This document shows, piece by piece, positions 27,338 to 36,476 of a stretch of 52,666 bases of DNA. How positions within the stretch are numbered: the first letter of the stretch is position 1; each line of letters begins with the position of its first letter. Made by a program: the position numbers and the translations under genes. Origin of the DNA: an uncultured Prochlorococcus sp. (GTDB lineage: Bacteria > Cyanobacteriota > Cyanobacteriia > PCC-6307 > Cyanobiaceae); the NCBI GenBank assembly GCA_902572825.1, contig CACGHD010000008.1, positions 1-52,666 on the forward strand. Direction: 5' to 3'. The notes beneath the pieces were generated by a model. That model was not told the DNA's origin. It did not search any database and saw only the letters and a program-made list of their open reading frames with translations.

Positions 27338-27964
27338 TTAATTATTTTTGAGCCATTCATATATTTTTGGATCAAATTTTTTATTTTTGATAGCTTTATC
27401 TCCAATTACGACTGCTTTATACCCTAAAGATTTATAAGTTTTTAAATCATTGATTGATAGTCCTCCAGCAGCAATGAAATCAATATTTTTATAGTTGAAT
27501 ATATTTATCGAACTATCTTTACTTTTTATTGGGTAAATTTTGATAATGTTGCAATTTAAATCTATCGCTTCCTTAAGATCTTTTAAATTATTAATTCCTG
27601 GAATTAATAAATAATTTTTTGATTGCGCATAATTGAAAAGATCTTTATCCCAAAATTTCATCATCGAAAAATTTAATCCAATTTTTAAAGAATCTTCTAT
27701 TGATTGCTTATTAACTATGGAGGCAGAGCCTAAATTAATTCTTGGATATTTAATTTTGATATCGGATACAAAATCTAACCAATTTTCGTTTTTAGACCAA
27801 CTTATTTCAATATTCTTTAATCCTAATATTACTAAGTTTTCTAATTCTTTAAAAAATGAATTTCTTATAGAGGTATTTGAGTAAATATTATCTTCAGGTT
27901 TTATAAGTAAAAAAAAAGATTCAATTTTCAGGTACTCCGAAAAAGAATCTTCTTTATTATTCAT
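27338..27964 (-). CDS. eda: KDPG/KHG aldolase-like protein (divergent Eda)
   Basis: A 208-residue single-domain TIM barrel of the KDPG/KHG aldolase family, which in the Entner-Doudoroff route cleaves 2-keto-3-deoxy-6-phosphogluconate to pyruvate and glyceraldehyde-3-phosphate. The Schiff-base lysine is in NIIKIYPIKS (matching the usual KLFPA), the catalytic glutamate in LKNIEISW, and a phosphate-binding AAGGLSIND loop is present. The active-site arginine normally after the glutamate (ExTxR) is replaced by serine/lysine, and the usual GAGT is LGSAS. So activity on KDPG is plausible but not assured. It is 20 bases downstream of ftsH on the same strand. Confidence 0.75.
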   Translation of the reverse strand: MNNKEDSFSEYLKIESFFLLIKPEDNIYSNTSIRNSFFKELENLVILGLKNIEISWSKNENWLDFVSDIKIKYPRINLGSASIVNKQSIEDSLKIGLNFSMMKFWDKDLFNYAQSKNYLLIPGINNLKDLKEAIDLNCNIIKIYPIKSKDSSINIFNYKNIDFIAAGGLSINDLKTYKSLGYKAVVIGDKAIKNKKFDPKIYEWLKNN

Positions 27965-27984
27965 TAAAAATTTAAAATTCCGCG

Positions 27985-29838
27985 TTAAATATAGTTTGCC
28001 ACTTTTACTTCTGAGCGGTTGAGCAAGTCTTGTATATCTTCAGTATCTATAGTTTCTCTTTCAATTAGCATTTGAGCCATTTCGTCAAGAACAGTTCTAT
28101 TGTCTGTTAAAACTTTTGTAGCTCTCTTATATGCAACATCAACAAGTTCTGCAACCTCTACATCAATTGTTGCGGCTGTGTCTTCGGAGAAGTCTCTTGT
28201 AGAACTCATATCTCTTCCGAGAAACATTCCACCTTGAGATTGACCTAGAGCGACTGGACCTATTTTGTCACTCATGCCGAATTTAGTGATCATTTGTCTT
28301 GCTACATTGGCAACTTGTTGTAAATCATTTGAAGCTCCGGTTGTTACCTCTTCTTCGCCATAGACTATTTCTTCAGCAACTCTACCACCAAGAGCTACAG
28401 CCATTTGATTTTGAAGGTAAGAACGAGAGTAAAGACCAGATTCCATCCTTTCTTCACTTGGAGTAAAAAAGGTTAGACCCCCAGCTTGACCTCTTGGAAT
28501 GATTGACACTTTTGCTACTGGATCATAATCAGGCATTAGTGCACCAACGAGTGCATGACCAGCTTCGTGATAAGCAACTAATTCTTTTTTCTTATCACTG
28601 ATGACTCTATCTTTCTTTTCTGGGCCAGCCATAACTCTTTCAATGGCATCACCTACTTCATCGTTACTTACTTTATCTAAATCTTTTCTAGCTGCAAGTA
28701 TTGCTGCTTCGTTTAAAAGATTAGCTAAATCTGCCCCAGTAAATCCCGGTGTTCTTCTGGCAACTTTATCTAAATCAACGTCTTTTGAAAGAGTTTTATC
28801 TTTCGCATGAACGTTTAATATCTGCAATCTTCCAGCATAATCTGGTCTATCTACTGTTACCTGTCTATCAAATCTTCCAGGACGCATTAAAGCTGAATCT
28901 AAGACATCTGGTCTGTTGGTTGCAGCAACTATTATTATTCCTGAATTACCTTCAAAACCATCCATTTCGGTTAAGAGTTGATTTAATGTTTGTTCTCTTT
29001 CATCATTTCCTCCACCCATACCAGCTCCTCTTTGTCTTCCAACTGCATCTATTTCGTCAATAAACACAATACAAGGGGCATTCTTTTTAGCTTGTTCAAA
29101 AAGATCTCTAACTCTACTAGCTCCAACCCCAACGAACATCTCTACAAATTCTGAACCAGATATTGAGAAAAAAGGTACGCCTGCTTCTCCAGCTACTGCT
29201 TTAGCTAACAATGTTTTGCCAGTACCGGGAGGACCAACAAGAAGAACTCCTTTTGGAATTTTTGCTCCGACAGCAGTAAATCTATCTGGGCTCTTAAGAA
29301 AATCTACAACTTCTGTGAGTTCTAATTTTGCACCTTCTACACCAGCAACATCTGAAAAGGTTACTTGTGTAGATGGTTCCATTTGAAGTCTAGCTTTACT
29401 CTTGCCAAAACTCATGGCAGGGTTGCCACCTCCAGTATTCCCACTTTGGGATCTTCTGAAAAGAAAAAATAGGCCTCCAATTAAAAGAACCGGGAAAATT
29501 AAGCTACTTAAGGCTTGTTGCCATGGATTGGCTAATTTTGTAGGTGTAACAGCGATATCTACATTATTCTCAGTCAGAATTTTTAATAAATCTTTGTCAG
29601 GGGCTAAATTAACCTCAGATCTGCTCCCATCATTTTCAACAACTTGGGCTGTGGCATTATCTGGAGATATTAAGACTCTACTGATTTCTTTATCTTGAAC
29701 TGCTTCTATAAAATCACTATATCTCAAAGTCTTTGTAGAACTTTCAGTACTAGGTTTATCAAAAACTGAAGTACCAATGAAAATTACAGTAATGACAGCT
29801 AGGACATAAAGTCCTACGTTTCTCCAACGTTTGTTCAC
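27985..29838 (-). CDS. ftsH: ATP-dependent zinc metalloprotease FtsH
   Basis: A 617-residue thylakoid/plasma membrane protease of the FtsH type, which in cyanobacteria degrades photodamaged D1 during photosystem II repair. Two membrane helices (about 8-23 and 108-126) flank a lumenal region; the AAA+ domain has Walker [14 protein letters not shown] (near 203), Walker [16 protein letters not shown], the second-region-of-homology [12 protein letters not shown], and the zinc site HEAGH near 425. The start is GTG (complement of 29836-29838) with [11 protein letters not shown] ahead of the first helix. It lies near psbA and psbO, though that may be chance. Confidence 0.96.
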   Translation of the reverse strand: MNKRWRNVGLYVLAVITVIFIGTSVFDKPSTESSTKTLRYSDFIEAVQDKEISRVLISPDNATAQVVENDGSRSEVNLAPDKDLLKILTENNVDIAVTPTKLANPWQQALSSLIFPVLLIGGLFFLFRRSQSGNTGGGNPAMSFGKSKARLQMEPSTQVTFSDVAGVEGAKLELTEVVDFLKSPDRFTAVGAKIPKGVLLVGPPGTGKTLLAKAVAGEAGVPFFSISGSEFVEMFVGVGASRVRDLFEQAKKNAPCIVFIDEIDAVGRQRGAGMGGGNDEREQTLNQLLTEMDGFEGNSGIIIVAATNRPDVLDSALMRPGRFDRQVTVDRPDYAGRLQILNVHAKDKTLSKDVDLDKVARRTPGFTGADLANLLNEAAILAARKDLDKVSNDEVGDAIERVMAGPEKKDRVISDKKKELVAYHEAGHALVGALMPDYDPVAKVSIIPRGQAGGLTFFTPSEERMESGLYSRSYLQNQMAVALGGRVAEEIVYGEEEVTTGASNDLQQVANVARQMITKFGMSDKIGPVALGQSQGGMFLGRDMSSTRDFSEDTAATIDVEVAELVDVAYKRATKVLTDNRTVLDEMAQMLIERETIDTEDIQDLLNRSEVKVANYI

Positions 29839-29884
29839 GATAAAAAATCTTTAATAAATCTATAATACTATTAATAAAACAATA

Positions 29885-31060
29885 TTAAGAGCGTCTTAGA
29901 ACATCTACTACACTTTTGAATGCAAACCATTCAGGAATTGGTTCGCCATTCCTCAATTTCTTTCTAAATTCAGTACCACTAAGTTTCATAATTTCATAAT
30001 TAAATTCTTTGGCTTCTTCAGCTGTTATATATCCTTTTTCCTTCGTATAAACAAGATTTTTTGAAGGAACAGTTTGCATCATCAATTCATCTGCACACTT
30101 ATTCGCAAAATTTTGGGCGTCATATGGACCATAAAAATCTTCACCAGTTGACGACGACTTGCAACCAGCCATATCTCTACCAATAATAAAGTGGGTGCAG
30201 CCATAATTTCTTCTTATTATCATGTGTTGAAGAGCTTCTCTTGGCCCTGCCATATGCATTGAATAAGGTAAAAAAGCCCATTTTATTCTTTCATCAGATA
30301 TTTCCTCTTCTAATTCTTTGTAGGTCAAATATCTAACTTTTCCAGGAATATCATCTTGTTGAGTTGGCCCACAAGTTGGATGAACTAAAACAACTGAGTT
30401 AGAGGAGACATTATCTGAAAGTAAGGCATTAGTAAATAATTCATAATGTGCTCTGTGAATTGGATTTCTGCATTGAAATGCAACTACATCATGATTTGAT
30501 GGCAGTTTAGATCTAACTTCTTCAGGGGTTTTGCAGGGGAATTCTCTAATTGGTAGTTCGAAACCATAAACTCTTCCTCCTATATAAAATCTCCCTCTCT
30601 CGTTAAAAATCATCTTAACAGCAGGATGATCTAAGGAATTAGTACCATAACAAAGTTCAGATTCTAGGGATTTGTCAGGCTCCCATTTAGAGCTAACTTC
30701 TAAAACTGCTATTTTTTGTTTTTTATAGGTGAGTAATATTGTCTCTCCAGCTTTTACTTTTTCATTATTTGAATCAAATACAATAGGCAAGCCAAAAAGC
30801 AACCCGCTTGTATTTCTATTATTTTTAATAACCGAATTGTAGTTATTTTCATCCATAAAACCTTCCAATGGAGAAAAAGCTCCAACCATCAACAGTTCTA
30901 CATCGCATGCATTTCTCTCGCTACATTCAAACTCATAAGTAGCTTTAGAAATAAGTTCATTTTTAAGGTTTTTATCTTTGATAATTAAATTTTTTAGTTC
31001 CCCTCCATAAGGCGGTATTAGTCCATTAGTATCTGTTTTAGTTTTTTGTTGTAATTCCAT
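29885..31060 (-). CDS. sat: sulfate adenylyltransferase (ATP sulfurylase)
   Basis: Activates sulfate with ATP to adenosine-5'-phosphosulfate, the first step of sulfate assimilation. The 391-residue protein has the homo-oligomeric Sat form: a PUA-like N-domain (1-165) and a nucleotidyltransferase domain with FQCRNPIHRAHYEL (near 192-205, the QxRNP and HxxH motifs) and FIIGRDMAGC (near 290, the GRDxAG motif). No C-terminal APS-kinase domain is present. It is 46 bases downstream of the ftsH start side and before psbO, with a psbO terminator between. Confidence 0.95.
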   Translation of the reverse strand: MELQQKTKTDTNGLIPPYGGELKNLIIKDKNLKNELISKATYEFECSERNACDVELLMVGAFSPLEGFMDENNYNSVIKNNRNTSGLLFGLPIVFDSNNEKVKAGETILLTYKKQKIAVLEVSSKWEPDKSLESELCYGTNSLDHPAVKMIFNERGRFYIGGRVYGFELPIREFPCKTPEEVRSKLPSNHDVVAFQCRNPIHRAHYELFTNALLSDNVSSNSVVLVHPTCGPTQQDDIPGKVRYLTYKELEEEISDERIKWAFLPYSMHMAGPREALQHMIIRRNYGCTHFIIGRDMAGCKSSSTGEDFYGPYDAQNFANKCADELMMQTVPSKNLVYTKEKGYITAEEAKEFNYEIMKLSGTEFRKKLRNGEPIPEWFAFKSVVDVLRRS

Positions 31061-31087
31061 TTTTTAAATTGATAAAGAAAAATTTTG

Positions 31088-31117
31088 AAAAAAAAAGAGG
31101 GGTTTAACCCCCTTTTT
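31088..31117 (-). terminator. psbO Rho-independent terminator
   Basis: On the minus strand a GGGG...CCCC stem with loop TTAAA sits just after the psbO stop and is followed by a run of U (A-run 31088-31096 on plus). One mismatch and a G-U pair extend the stem. It separates psbO from sat. Confidence 0.8.
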
Positions 31118-31131
31118 CTCTTGAGTAGGAT

Positions 31132-31926
31132 TTATGCCTTTCTTCCGTAAAGCTCCCCAATTATTTTTACATCAAGTGGATCCTTTGAACCCATATCTGT
31201 GTCTGAAGGTTGGATAGCTTCAAAAGTACCAGCAAATTCGTCTGTGTCAGAATCTACATTGTTGATTGAAAGAGTAATAACGCCAGTACCGTTTACATCA
31301 ACTTTAATATTTTCTTTTGCAAGTTCTTCGTCATCGCCTCCCAATGCAACTAAACCTTGAGCATACTCAACACCAGTATTTTTAGCTCTTGCCTTAGGAT
31401 CTAGAAAGTCACCAGTTCTGTAGTTAGGTGTAAATGTTGAACCACTAACCTCAGTGCCTGGCTCAATTGATGCAGGTAAATCAGCTGTAAGATCTTTTGC
31501 TGAGAATGCAAATGGCACCTCTAAACCACCAGGAGTTAATACAGTAATAAGTTGAAAATCAATACCACCCTTTTCAGTGAAAGTTCCTGAATCTATATCT
31601 CCATAAACTTCTGTCACTGTGGTGTTATTTCTAGGGCTAATAATTTTTGTAGAAACAAATTCTGCAGCTTTTCGTTTTGTCCCTGGCACTTTTACATAAA
31701 CTTCTGTTGGATGCATGCATATTCCTTTAAGGCTATCTCCATTCCCTAGAGATATTGATCCGACAAGAGATGAGTCTAATGTAGGGCAATCATTAGCCTT
31801 TCCAGTGTTAACAACATCTGTGAATTGTGCATTTCCTCTTTCAGAAAAAGCAAATGTTTTAACAGGTACGAAAGCAAAAGTTATACAAATTGAAATAACA
31901 AAAGCTAAGAAAGAACGAATTCTCAT
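31132..31926 (-). CDS. psbO: photosystem II manganese-stabilising protein PsbO
   Basis: Lumenal extrinsic protein that stabilises the oxygen-evolving cluster. I start it at the second methionine (complement of 31924-31926), giving MRIRSFLAFVISICITFAF, an export signal followed by FAFSERGNAQFTD; a start 45 bases upstream would add 15 residues not typical of a signal peptide. Mature features include the conserved cysteine pair (C in NDCPTL and GICMHP), the NNTTVTEVYGDID and GGIDFQLITVLTPGG segments, and TGVITLSI near the C-terminus. Neither start has a clear ribosome binding site. It ends in its own terminator. Confidence 0.95.
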   Translation of the reverse strand: MRIRSFLAFVISICITFAFVPVKTFAFSERGNAQFTDVVNTGKANDCPTLDSSLVGSISLGNGDSLKGICMHPTEVYVKVPGTKRKAAEFVSTKIISPRNNTTVTEVYGDIDSGTFTEKGGIDFQLITVLTPGGLEVPFAFSAKDLTADLPASIEPGTEVSGSTFTPNYRTGDFLDPKARAKNTGVEYAQGLVALGGDDEELAKENIKVDVNGTGVITLSINNVDSDTDEFAGTFEAIQPSDTDMGSKDPLDVKIIGELYGRKA

Positions 31927-32142
31927 AATTAAAGTTGCAGTAAAGTTCTGTGACGATAGATTAAAGGTCATCTAATAAGTTCAGTACGGATATTACAAGG
32001 GAAAGGACCATAAAAGATAGGACTATTAAATCCTCGAAACAACCCGTAGCTTTTTAGATTTTAAAAAACTGGAATTATTTTAAGCTATCACATTATTTTT
32101 AATGATTAAGATTACAAAAAAATACAAATTAAAAAATTTTTT

Positions 32143-33399
32143 TTATTTTTTTAATGAAATAATTTGGGTTATTAATTTATTTGCTAAATCAATTTTTGAT
32201 GTTTTGTTAATGTAGTGTTCCATATTTTTAGTATCGAATAACCAACCTTCATTTTGTGCTAAAAAGCCAAATCCTTGGCCTTCAAGATCAATTGGATTTG
32301 CGAATAGATAATCACAACCCTTTTGGATAATTTTTTCTTTAATTGTCATTCGTGCTTCTTCTATAGATCCTGTAAAAGCACAAAAGCCAACAAAAACTTG
32401 GTTATCTTTTTTTGATTTACTAATTGTTTTTAAAATATCTGGGACCAGCTCAAAGTTTTGCTTCAAATGAGCATTAATTTGATTTTTTGGAATTTTAGCT
32501 GAAATATCAGAGGTTATTTTGAAATCAGATACTGCTGCATTCATGAAAAAATAATCGCAATTTGATATTTCATTATTAAGTGTCCTAATTAAATCAACAC
32601 TAGTTTCAATTTCATATCTTTTTATTCCATCAGTAAGATTCTTATCGATTTTTAGAGGACCATGAACATATTTTACTTGTGCTCCCCTGAACCTCGCTAC
32701 TTGAGAAAGAAGTAGGCCCATTGCTCCAGAACTTTTGTTAGTAATGTGTCTTGCCGCGTCAATTTTCTCTGAGGTACACCCTCCAGTTATTAAAATTTCT
32801 TTATTAAGTAAATCTTTGCGATATTCATTTTGTTTATGTGAAGCTATAAATTCAAGAGCTAATTGGATTAGATCATTAGGAGGTATCTTACCGATGCCAA
32901 TAGCATCACATGCTAATAGGCCTTCACTTGGTTGCAGAGACAAAACATTTTCGTAATTCTGTAAATTCTCATAATTTTTTTGCACAGCTTTATTTAGCCA
33001 CATTTGTGTATTCATTGCTGGTGCAACAATAATTGGCTTTATATTTGCTATTAAGATGCTTGGGATCAATCCCTCTGCATTTCCAGTTACCCATTTTGCT
33101 AATGTTGTCGCTGTTAAAGGGGCGATGATTAAAATATCAGCCCAATTACTTAGTTCTATATGAAGAGGTGTCGATTGACCATCAGACCATTGATCATTTT
33201 CTAAAATGCACGGGTTTCTACTTAAAATAGAAAGAGAAAGCGGCTTTATTAATTTTTCTGCATTTTTTGATAAAACGCATCTTACTTCATAATTTTCTTT
33301 CGCTAATTGGCTAACTAATAATGGAATTCTTACAGCTGCAATACTTCCAGTTATTAATAAAAGAACCTTTATTTTGTAGCCCTTACTTTTAGTTTTCAT
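32143..33399 (-). CDS. coaBC: bifunctional phosphopantothenoylcysteine decarboxylase/synthetase
   Basis: Two steps of coenzyme A synthesis in one protein. The N-terminal flavodoxin-like CoaC domain (1-190) has LLLITGSIAAVRIP, the histidine/asparagine-containing LHIELSNWADI and APAMNTQMW; the CoaB synthetase domain (195-418) has ILITGGCTSEKIDAARHITNKSSGAMG and the nucleotide-linking AAVSDFK segment near 290. Length 418 is standard. Its ATG overlaps the end of the upstream DUF2555 gene by 11 bases, showing translational coupling. Confidence 0.95.
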   Translation of the reverse strand: MKTKSKGYKIKVLLLITGSIAAVRIPLLVSQLAKENYEVRCVLSKNAEKLIKPLSLSILSRNPCILENDQWSDGQSTPLHIELSNWADILIIAPLTATTLAKWVTGNAEGLIPSILIANIKPIIVAPAMNTQMWLNKAVQKNYENLQNYENVLSLQPSEGLLACDAIGIGKIPPNDLIQLALEFIASHKQNEYRKDLLNKEILITGGCTSEKIDAARHITNKSSGAMGLLLSQVARFRGAQVKYVHGPLKIDKNLTDGIKRYEIETSVDLIRTLNNEISNCDYFFMNAAVSDFKITSDISAKIPKNQINAHLKQNFELVPDILKTISKSKKDNQVFVGFCAFTGSIEEARMTIKEKIIQKGCDYLFANPIDLEGQGFGFLAQNEGWLFDTKNMEHYINKTSKIDLANKLITQIISLKK

Positions 33400-33610
33400 C
33401 GAAAGGTTCCTGATCGAGGAGATGGGTATAATTAGTCGTTAATTCAGGCCTATTGATTGCAAGAGCCCTCAGTAAGTGCCAGTCTTTTAAACCATCAAAT
33501 GGACTATTGTAATTATCTTCCTCTAGCCTTTTAGCGAGCTCAAAGGTCATTTCTTCATCAAAAGAATTTACTAGTTGCTCACTTATTTTATTTTCAGAAA
33601 TGAATTTCAT
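33389..33610 (-). CDS. DUF2555-like small conserved protein
   Basis: A 73-residue acidic protein from the ATG at 33608-33610; an in-frame TTG 15 bases upstream could add five residues. The core EEMTFELAKRLEEDNYNSPFDGLKDWHLLRALAI is the pattern I associate with the cyanobacterial DUF2555 family, unknown in function. There is no cysteine or membrane segment. It overlaps coaBC by 11 bases. The 200 bases between it and the next plus-strand gene are divergent promoter space with no structure I can name. Confidence 0.78.
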   Translation of the reverse strand: MKFISENKISEQLVNSFDEEMTFELAKRLEEDNYNSPFDGLKDWHLLRALAINRPELTTNYTHLLDQEPFDEN

Positions 33611-33827
33611 ATTGAGTAAAGTCAATATACTCTAATAATAGAGCCTCAAGTAATTATTTAAAATTGATATAAGAATTAAGTACATATTTTCAAGGATATG
33701 ATAATTTTTAATTTTCATAATCTTTTCAAATTATTGTAAGGTCATTTATCTTCATTCTCAGTCATAAATATGCAAACTCTCCTTTTCAAAAATATTCTTT
33801 CTTAAAATATATGCAAAAATCCATATC

Positions 33828-34028
33828 ATGTCGCAAACCAAAAGAGAGCAAGTCATTAGTCACTTACGCTATTTAAGGCAAGAGCTCAGAGAAATGCATT
33901 TAGGAATAAAAGAAGATGACTTTTTCCCTGAGCCAAGCGAATTAAGAGGGTTAATGGCTCAGTTGGAAGCATTACTTGAATTAATAGAAGGAAATACTAA
34001 AATTCAATCAAACTCTGAAGCGGCTTAG
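33828..34028 (+). CDS. 66-residue conserved-type helical protein, unknown function
   Basis: A short charged protein, beginning MSQTKREQVISHLRYLRQELREM and predicted to be a helical hairpin (residues 3-25 and 37-58), with a loop rich in D, F and P (DDFFPEPSELRGL). It has no cysteine and no export signal. It is only 11 bases before the Ycf20-like gene, so co-transcription is likely. I do not know its function. Confidence 0.78.
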   Translation: MSQTKREQVISHLRYLRQELREMHLGIKEDDFFPEPSELRGLMAQLEALLELIEGNTKIQSNSEAA

Positions 34029-34039
34029 TTTAATAAAAA

Positions 34040-34381
34040 ATGGTTGTTAAACCTCAAAAGACAAAATTTCAGCTAAAAATTGTGGAAAATATTCAGACAT
34101 TAAGTATTTGGGCTAATAATCCATGGCGAAGATATTCAATATCATTGATTACACTTTTAATTGGCTACTTCATTGGGAGTTCTCTCGGTATGGTAAGTGC
34201 CGTTGTGGAACTCATGGATCCTGTAGCCGCTTTTTTATCAGTAGTTTTTATTGAGTTTTTAATAGTTTTGAGAAGAAATTTTAGATTTGAAAGGAAAAAG
34301 AAATTTTTAGTACTTTTATTAGATTCTTTAAGATTGGGATTATTTTATGGTTTCTTTACTGAAAGTCTAAAGTTGCTATAA
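34040..34381 (+). CDS. DUF565/Ycf20-like membrane protein
   Basis: A 113-residue protein with three hydrophobic segments: SLITLLIGYFIGSSLGMVSA (about 36-55), VAAFLSVVFIEFLIVL (62-78) and a C-terminal segment near LGLFYGFFTESLKLL. The block NNPWRRYSISLITLLIGYFIG is the Ycf20/DUF565 signature as I know it. A Ycf20-like protein in green algae/plants has been tied to energy-dependent quenching; function in cyanobacteria is uncertain. Convergent with pyrB, two bases between their stops. Confidence 0.78.
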   Translation: MVVKPQKTKFQLKIVENIQTLSIWANNPWRRYSISLITLLIGYFIGSSLGMVSAVVELMDPVAAFLSVVFIEFLIVLRRNFRFERKKKFLVLLLDSLRLGLFYGFFTESLKLL

Positions 34382-34383
34382 AT

Positions 34384-35400
34384 TTACTTGTTGTGTTTCT
34401 GCAATAGATAAAGCAAAGCCATTCTTATTGGGATACCATTTGCAACTTGATTATTAATTAGGCAATTAGGATATCGGTCTACCACTTTGCTGCTAATTTC
34501 AATATCTCTGTTAATGGGACCGGGATGTAGAATTGGAATTTCTTTATTATTTAAAGATAATTTCTCTGGGGTTAAGCCATAATCCAAACTATATGAATCA
34601 ATGCTACTTAGTAAATTTTCCATCATTCTCTCTTTCTGGAGTCTTAAAACAATAATTGCATCTGCAATTTTTATTGATTCTTCCAATGTTCTAGAAATTG
34701 TTATGGAACCTCTTGATTTAACAGGATCTTTTGTTTGATTTGGCGTGGGGGTTTTTAAAAAATTGATAAATTCATCAGGTATTAATGTCTTAGGACCACA
34801 TAGGATTATATCGGCGCCGAATGCACTCAAAGCCCAAAGATTTGATCTGGCAACCCTTGAATGATTAACGTCGCCAATAATTAAAATTTTTTTGGAATTT
34901 AAAACCTCTGGATTCAGTGTTTTTTTGGAAAAGAATTTTATTAATGTATATATGTCAAGCAATCCTTGGCTGGGGTGACTATGTAATCCATCTCCCGCAT
35001 TAAGAACCGAAGTCTTGGCATTTATTGCATCAAGTTTTTTTGCAATCTCAAAGGTTATGTAACTTGATGAATGCCTGATAACCAATGTATCTGCCCCCAT
35101 AGCAGAATAAGTTATAGCTGTATCGATTATTGTTTCGCCTTTTGTTAAAGAACTGGAGGATGGCGAAAACGTTTGGACATCAGCAGAAAGTCTTTTTGCT
35201 GCAAGCTCAAAACTATTTTTTGTTCTTGTACTAGCTTCAAAAAATAAAGACGTTACCAAAGTCCCTTGTAAGGCCGGTATCTTTTTTGTTCCTGCATTCT
35301 TTAGTGCATCAAATCTATTAGCTAATTCAAATACTGACTCATAATCTTTAATTGAAAAATTAGCTAGTGTGTGGATATGTTTATGAGGCCAAATTTGCAT
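34384..35400 (-). CDS. pyrB: aspartate carbamoyltransferase catalytic subunit
   Basis: Makes carbamoyl-aspartate from carbamoyl phosphate and aspartate, the committed pyrimidine step. The 338 residues contain the carbamoyl-phosphate motif [18 protein letters not shown] (near 48-65), SSSLTKGET (the 80s loop), [12 protein letters not shown] (near 145), and [13 protein letters not shown] near 290. No PyrI regulatory subunit is seen next to it. It is 21 bases before mpg on the minus strand side and convergent with the Ycf20-like gene. Confidence 0.96.
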   Translation of the reverse strand: MQIWPHKHIHTLANFSIKDYESVFELANRFDALKNAGTKKIPALQGTLVTSLFFEASTRTKNSFELAAKRLSADVQTFSPSSSSLTKGETIIDTAITYSAMGADTLVIRHSSSYITFEIAKKLDAINAKTSVLNAGDGLHSHPSQGLLDIYTLIKFFSKKTLNPEVLNSKKILIIGDVNHSRVARSNLWALSAFGADIILCGPKTLIPDEFINFLKTPTPNQTKDPVKSRGSITISRTLEESIKIADAIIVLRLQKERMMENLLSSIDSYSLDYGLTPEKLSLNNKEIPILHPGPINRDIEISSKVVDRYPNCLINNQVANGIPIRMALLYLLQKHNK

Positions 35401-35421
35401 TATGCTTAAAAAGATAAATGA

Positions 35422-36006
35422 TTATTGAAATTTAGGTGTTCTATCACCTTTTAATCTTTTACTTACACTCCTACTATTTTTGAGATACCAACGCCATTTT
35501 ATATTTTTTGCCTTTGATATGCCAATTCTCGTAGTTTGAATAAGATCTTTTTCTTTAAGAAAGGAGTCTCGTGGAGCAATCCATAAAGATTTGTTATTAA
35601 GAACTTCAAGTGAGTTAAATGAAATGTCTACACTGAATGTTTTTGTTACTAGGCCAGGTCCAGAAGCTAATCTTTCATTCTTATTAGAGATAAAAACTGA
35701 TCTTATCAAAACACCACTTGCAAAATTTTCTTTATCAGTAACTATGTTTAAACAATGATGAATGCCATAAGATTTGTAGATATAAAATGTGCCAGGTTTG
35801 CCAAATAATGATTTGTTTGATTCAGTCATTTTGCGGTAGCCATGACAGGCCTCTTCTTCCTGTGAATAAGCTTCAGTTTCAACAATTACCCCTTTAACTT
35901 GATCTATCTTATTATTTTTTTTTATGAGGTAACAGCCTATTAAATCAGGGGCAACAAGTTTAGAGTGCCGATAAAAAAAATTTTTTGGAAAGAATTCTTC
36001 TTCTAT
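35422..36006 (-). CDS. mpg: 3-methyladenine DNA glycosylase (AAG/MPG family) with unusual start
   Basis: Removes alkylated purines from DNA. Family homology starts at FFPKNFFYRHSKLVAPDLIG and includes the catalytic glutamate in GVIVETEAYSQEEEACHG and FGKPGTFYIYKSYGIHHCLN. The first ATG in frame (35829) lies after the catalytic segment, so it would give a dead fragment. Upstream the frame stays open only to a TAA at 36010-36012; between there is no ATG, GTG or TTG, only ATA at 36004-36006. An in-frame ATG at 36030 is followed six codons later by that TAA. I give the ATA as the provisional start, giving 194 residues, the family length. A start by a non-standard codon, an early nonsense mutation or a sequence error are all possible. 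Confidence 0.7.
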   Translation of the reverse strand: MEEEFFPKNFFYRHSKLVAPDLIGCYLIKKNNKIDQVKGVIVETEAYSQEEEACHGYRKMTESNKSLFGKPGTFYIYKSYGIHHCLNIVTDKENFASGVLIRSVFISNKNERLASGPGLVTKTFSVDISFNSLEVLNNKSLWIAPRDSFLKEKDLIQTTRIGISKAKNIKWRWYLKNSRSVSKRLKGDRTPKFQ

Positions 36007-36177
36007 TTTTTAATATCTATCTAATAACATATTTAGCTGAGAAAAATAATTAAGGCTATTAATTGATATTGATTTTCAAAAAGATGTGATTATTTTTTTA
36101 AATTATTTGTAATTCAAAGGATATTTAAATAAGTTGTTCTTAATAAACTATTATTTAATAAGAAAGATATTAAATGT

Positions 36178-36471
36178 ATGACAAAAATAACTAAAGAGGA
36201 AGTAAAAAAAGTTGCTCATTTAGCGAGATTAGAACTTAACGAGAATGAAATTAATAATCATGCACAACAATTAGAAAAGATATTAGATTATATAAGACAA
36301 CTTGAAAAAATTGATACAGATGACGTCCCCTGTACAACGAGAGCTATAGAGGTTGTAAATGTATTTAGAAAAGACGAAAAGAAAAATTCTGATTGCAATG
36401 AAGAACTTTTAGAATTGGGTCCATCGAGAGAAGATAAATATTTTAAAGTACCAAAAATTATTAATGAATGA
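36178..36471 (+). CDS. gatC: Asp-tRNA(Asn)/Glu-tRNA(Gln) amidotransferase subunit C
   Basis: Small subunit that joins GatA and GatB in the amidotransferase making Gln-tRNA(Gln). The 97-residue length and motif order are standard: TKEEVKKVAHLARLELNE, the central LEKILDYIRQLEKIDTDDVPCTTRA, and a C-terminal tail with FRKDEKK and FKVPKII. The ATG at 36178 gives the family N-terminus. It is divergent from mpg and convergent with crtR, five bases separating the stops. gatA and gatB are not in the window. Confidence 0.95.
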   Translation: MTKITKEEVKKVAHLARLELNENEINNHAQQLEKILDYIRQLEKIDTDDVPCTTRAIEVVNVFRKDEKKNSDCNEELLELGPSREDKYFKVPKIINE

Positions 36472-36476
36472 GTAAG

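Noticed and set aside
28749-29063. Plus-strand ORF over ftsH
   Set aside because: Antisense; leucine/phenylalanine-rich without start or motif.
30150-30200. Sat motif GRDMAG instead of GRDHAG
   Set aside because: The M form is, as far as I know, normal in the cyanobacterial Sat type, so not taken as loss of function.
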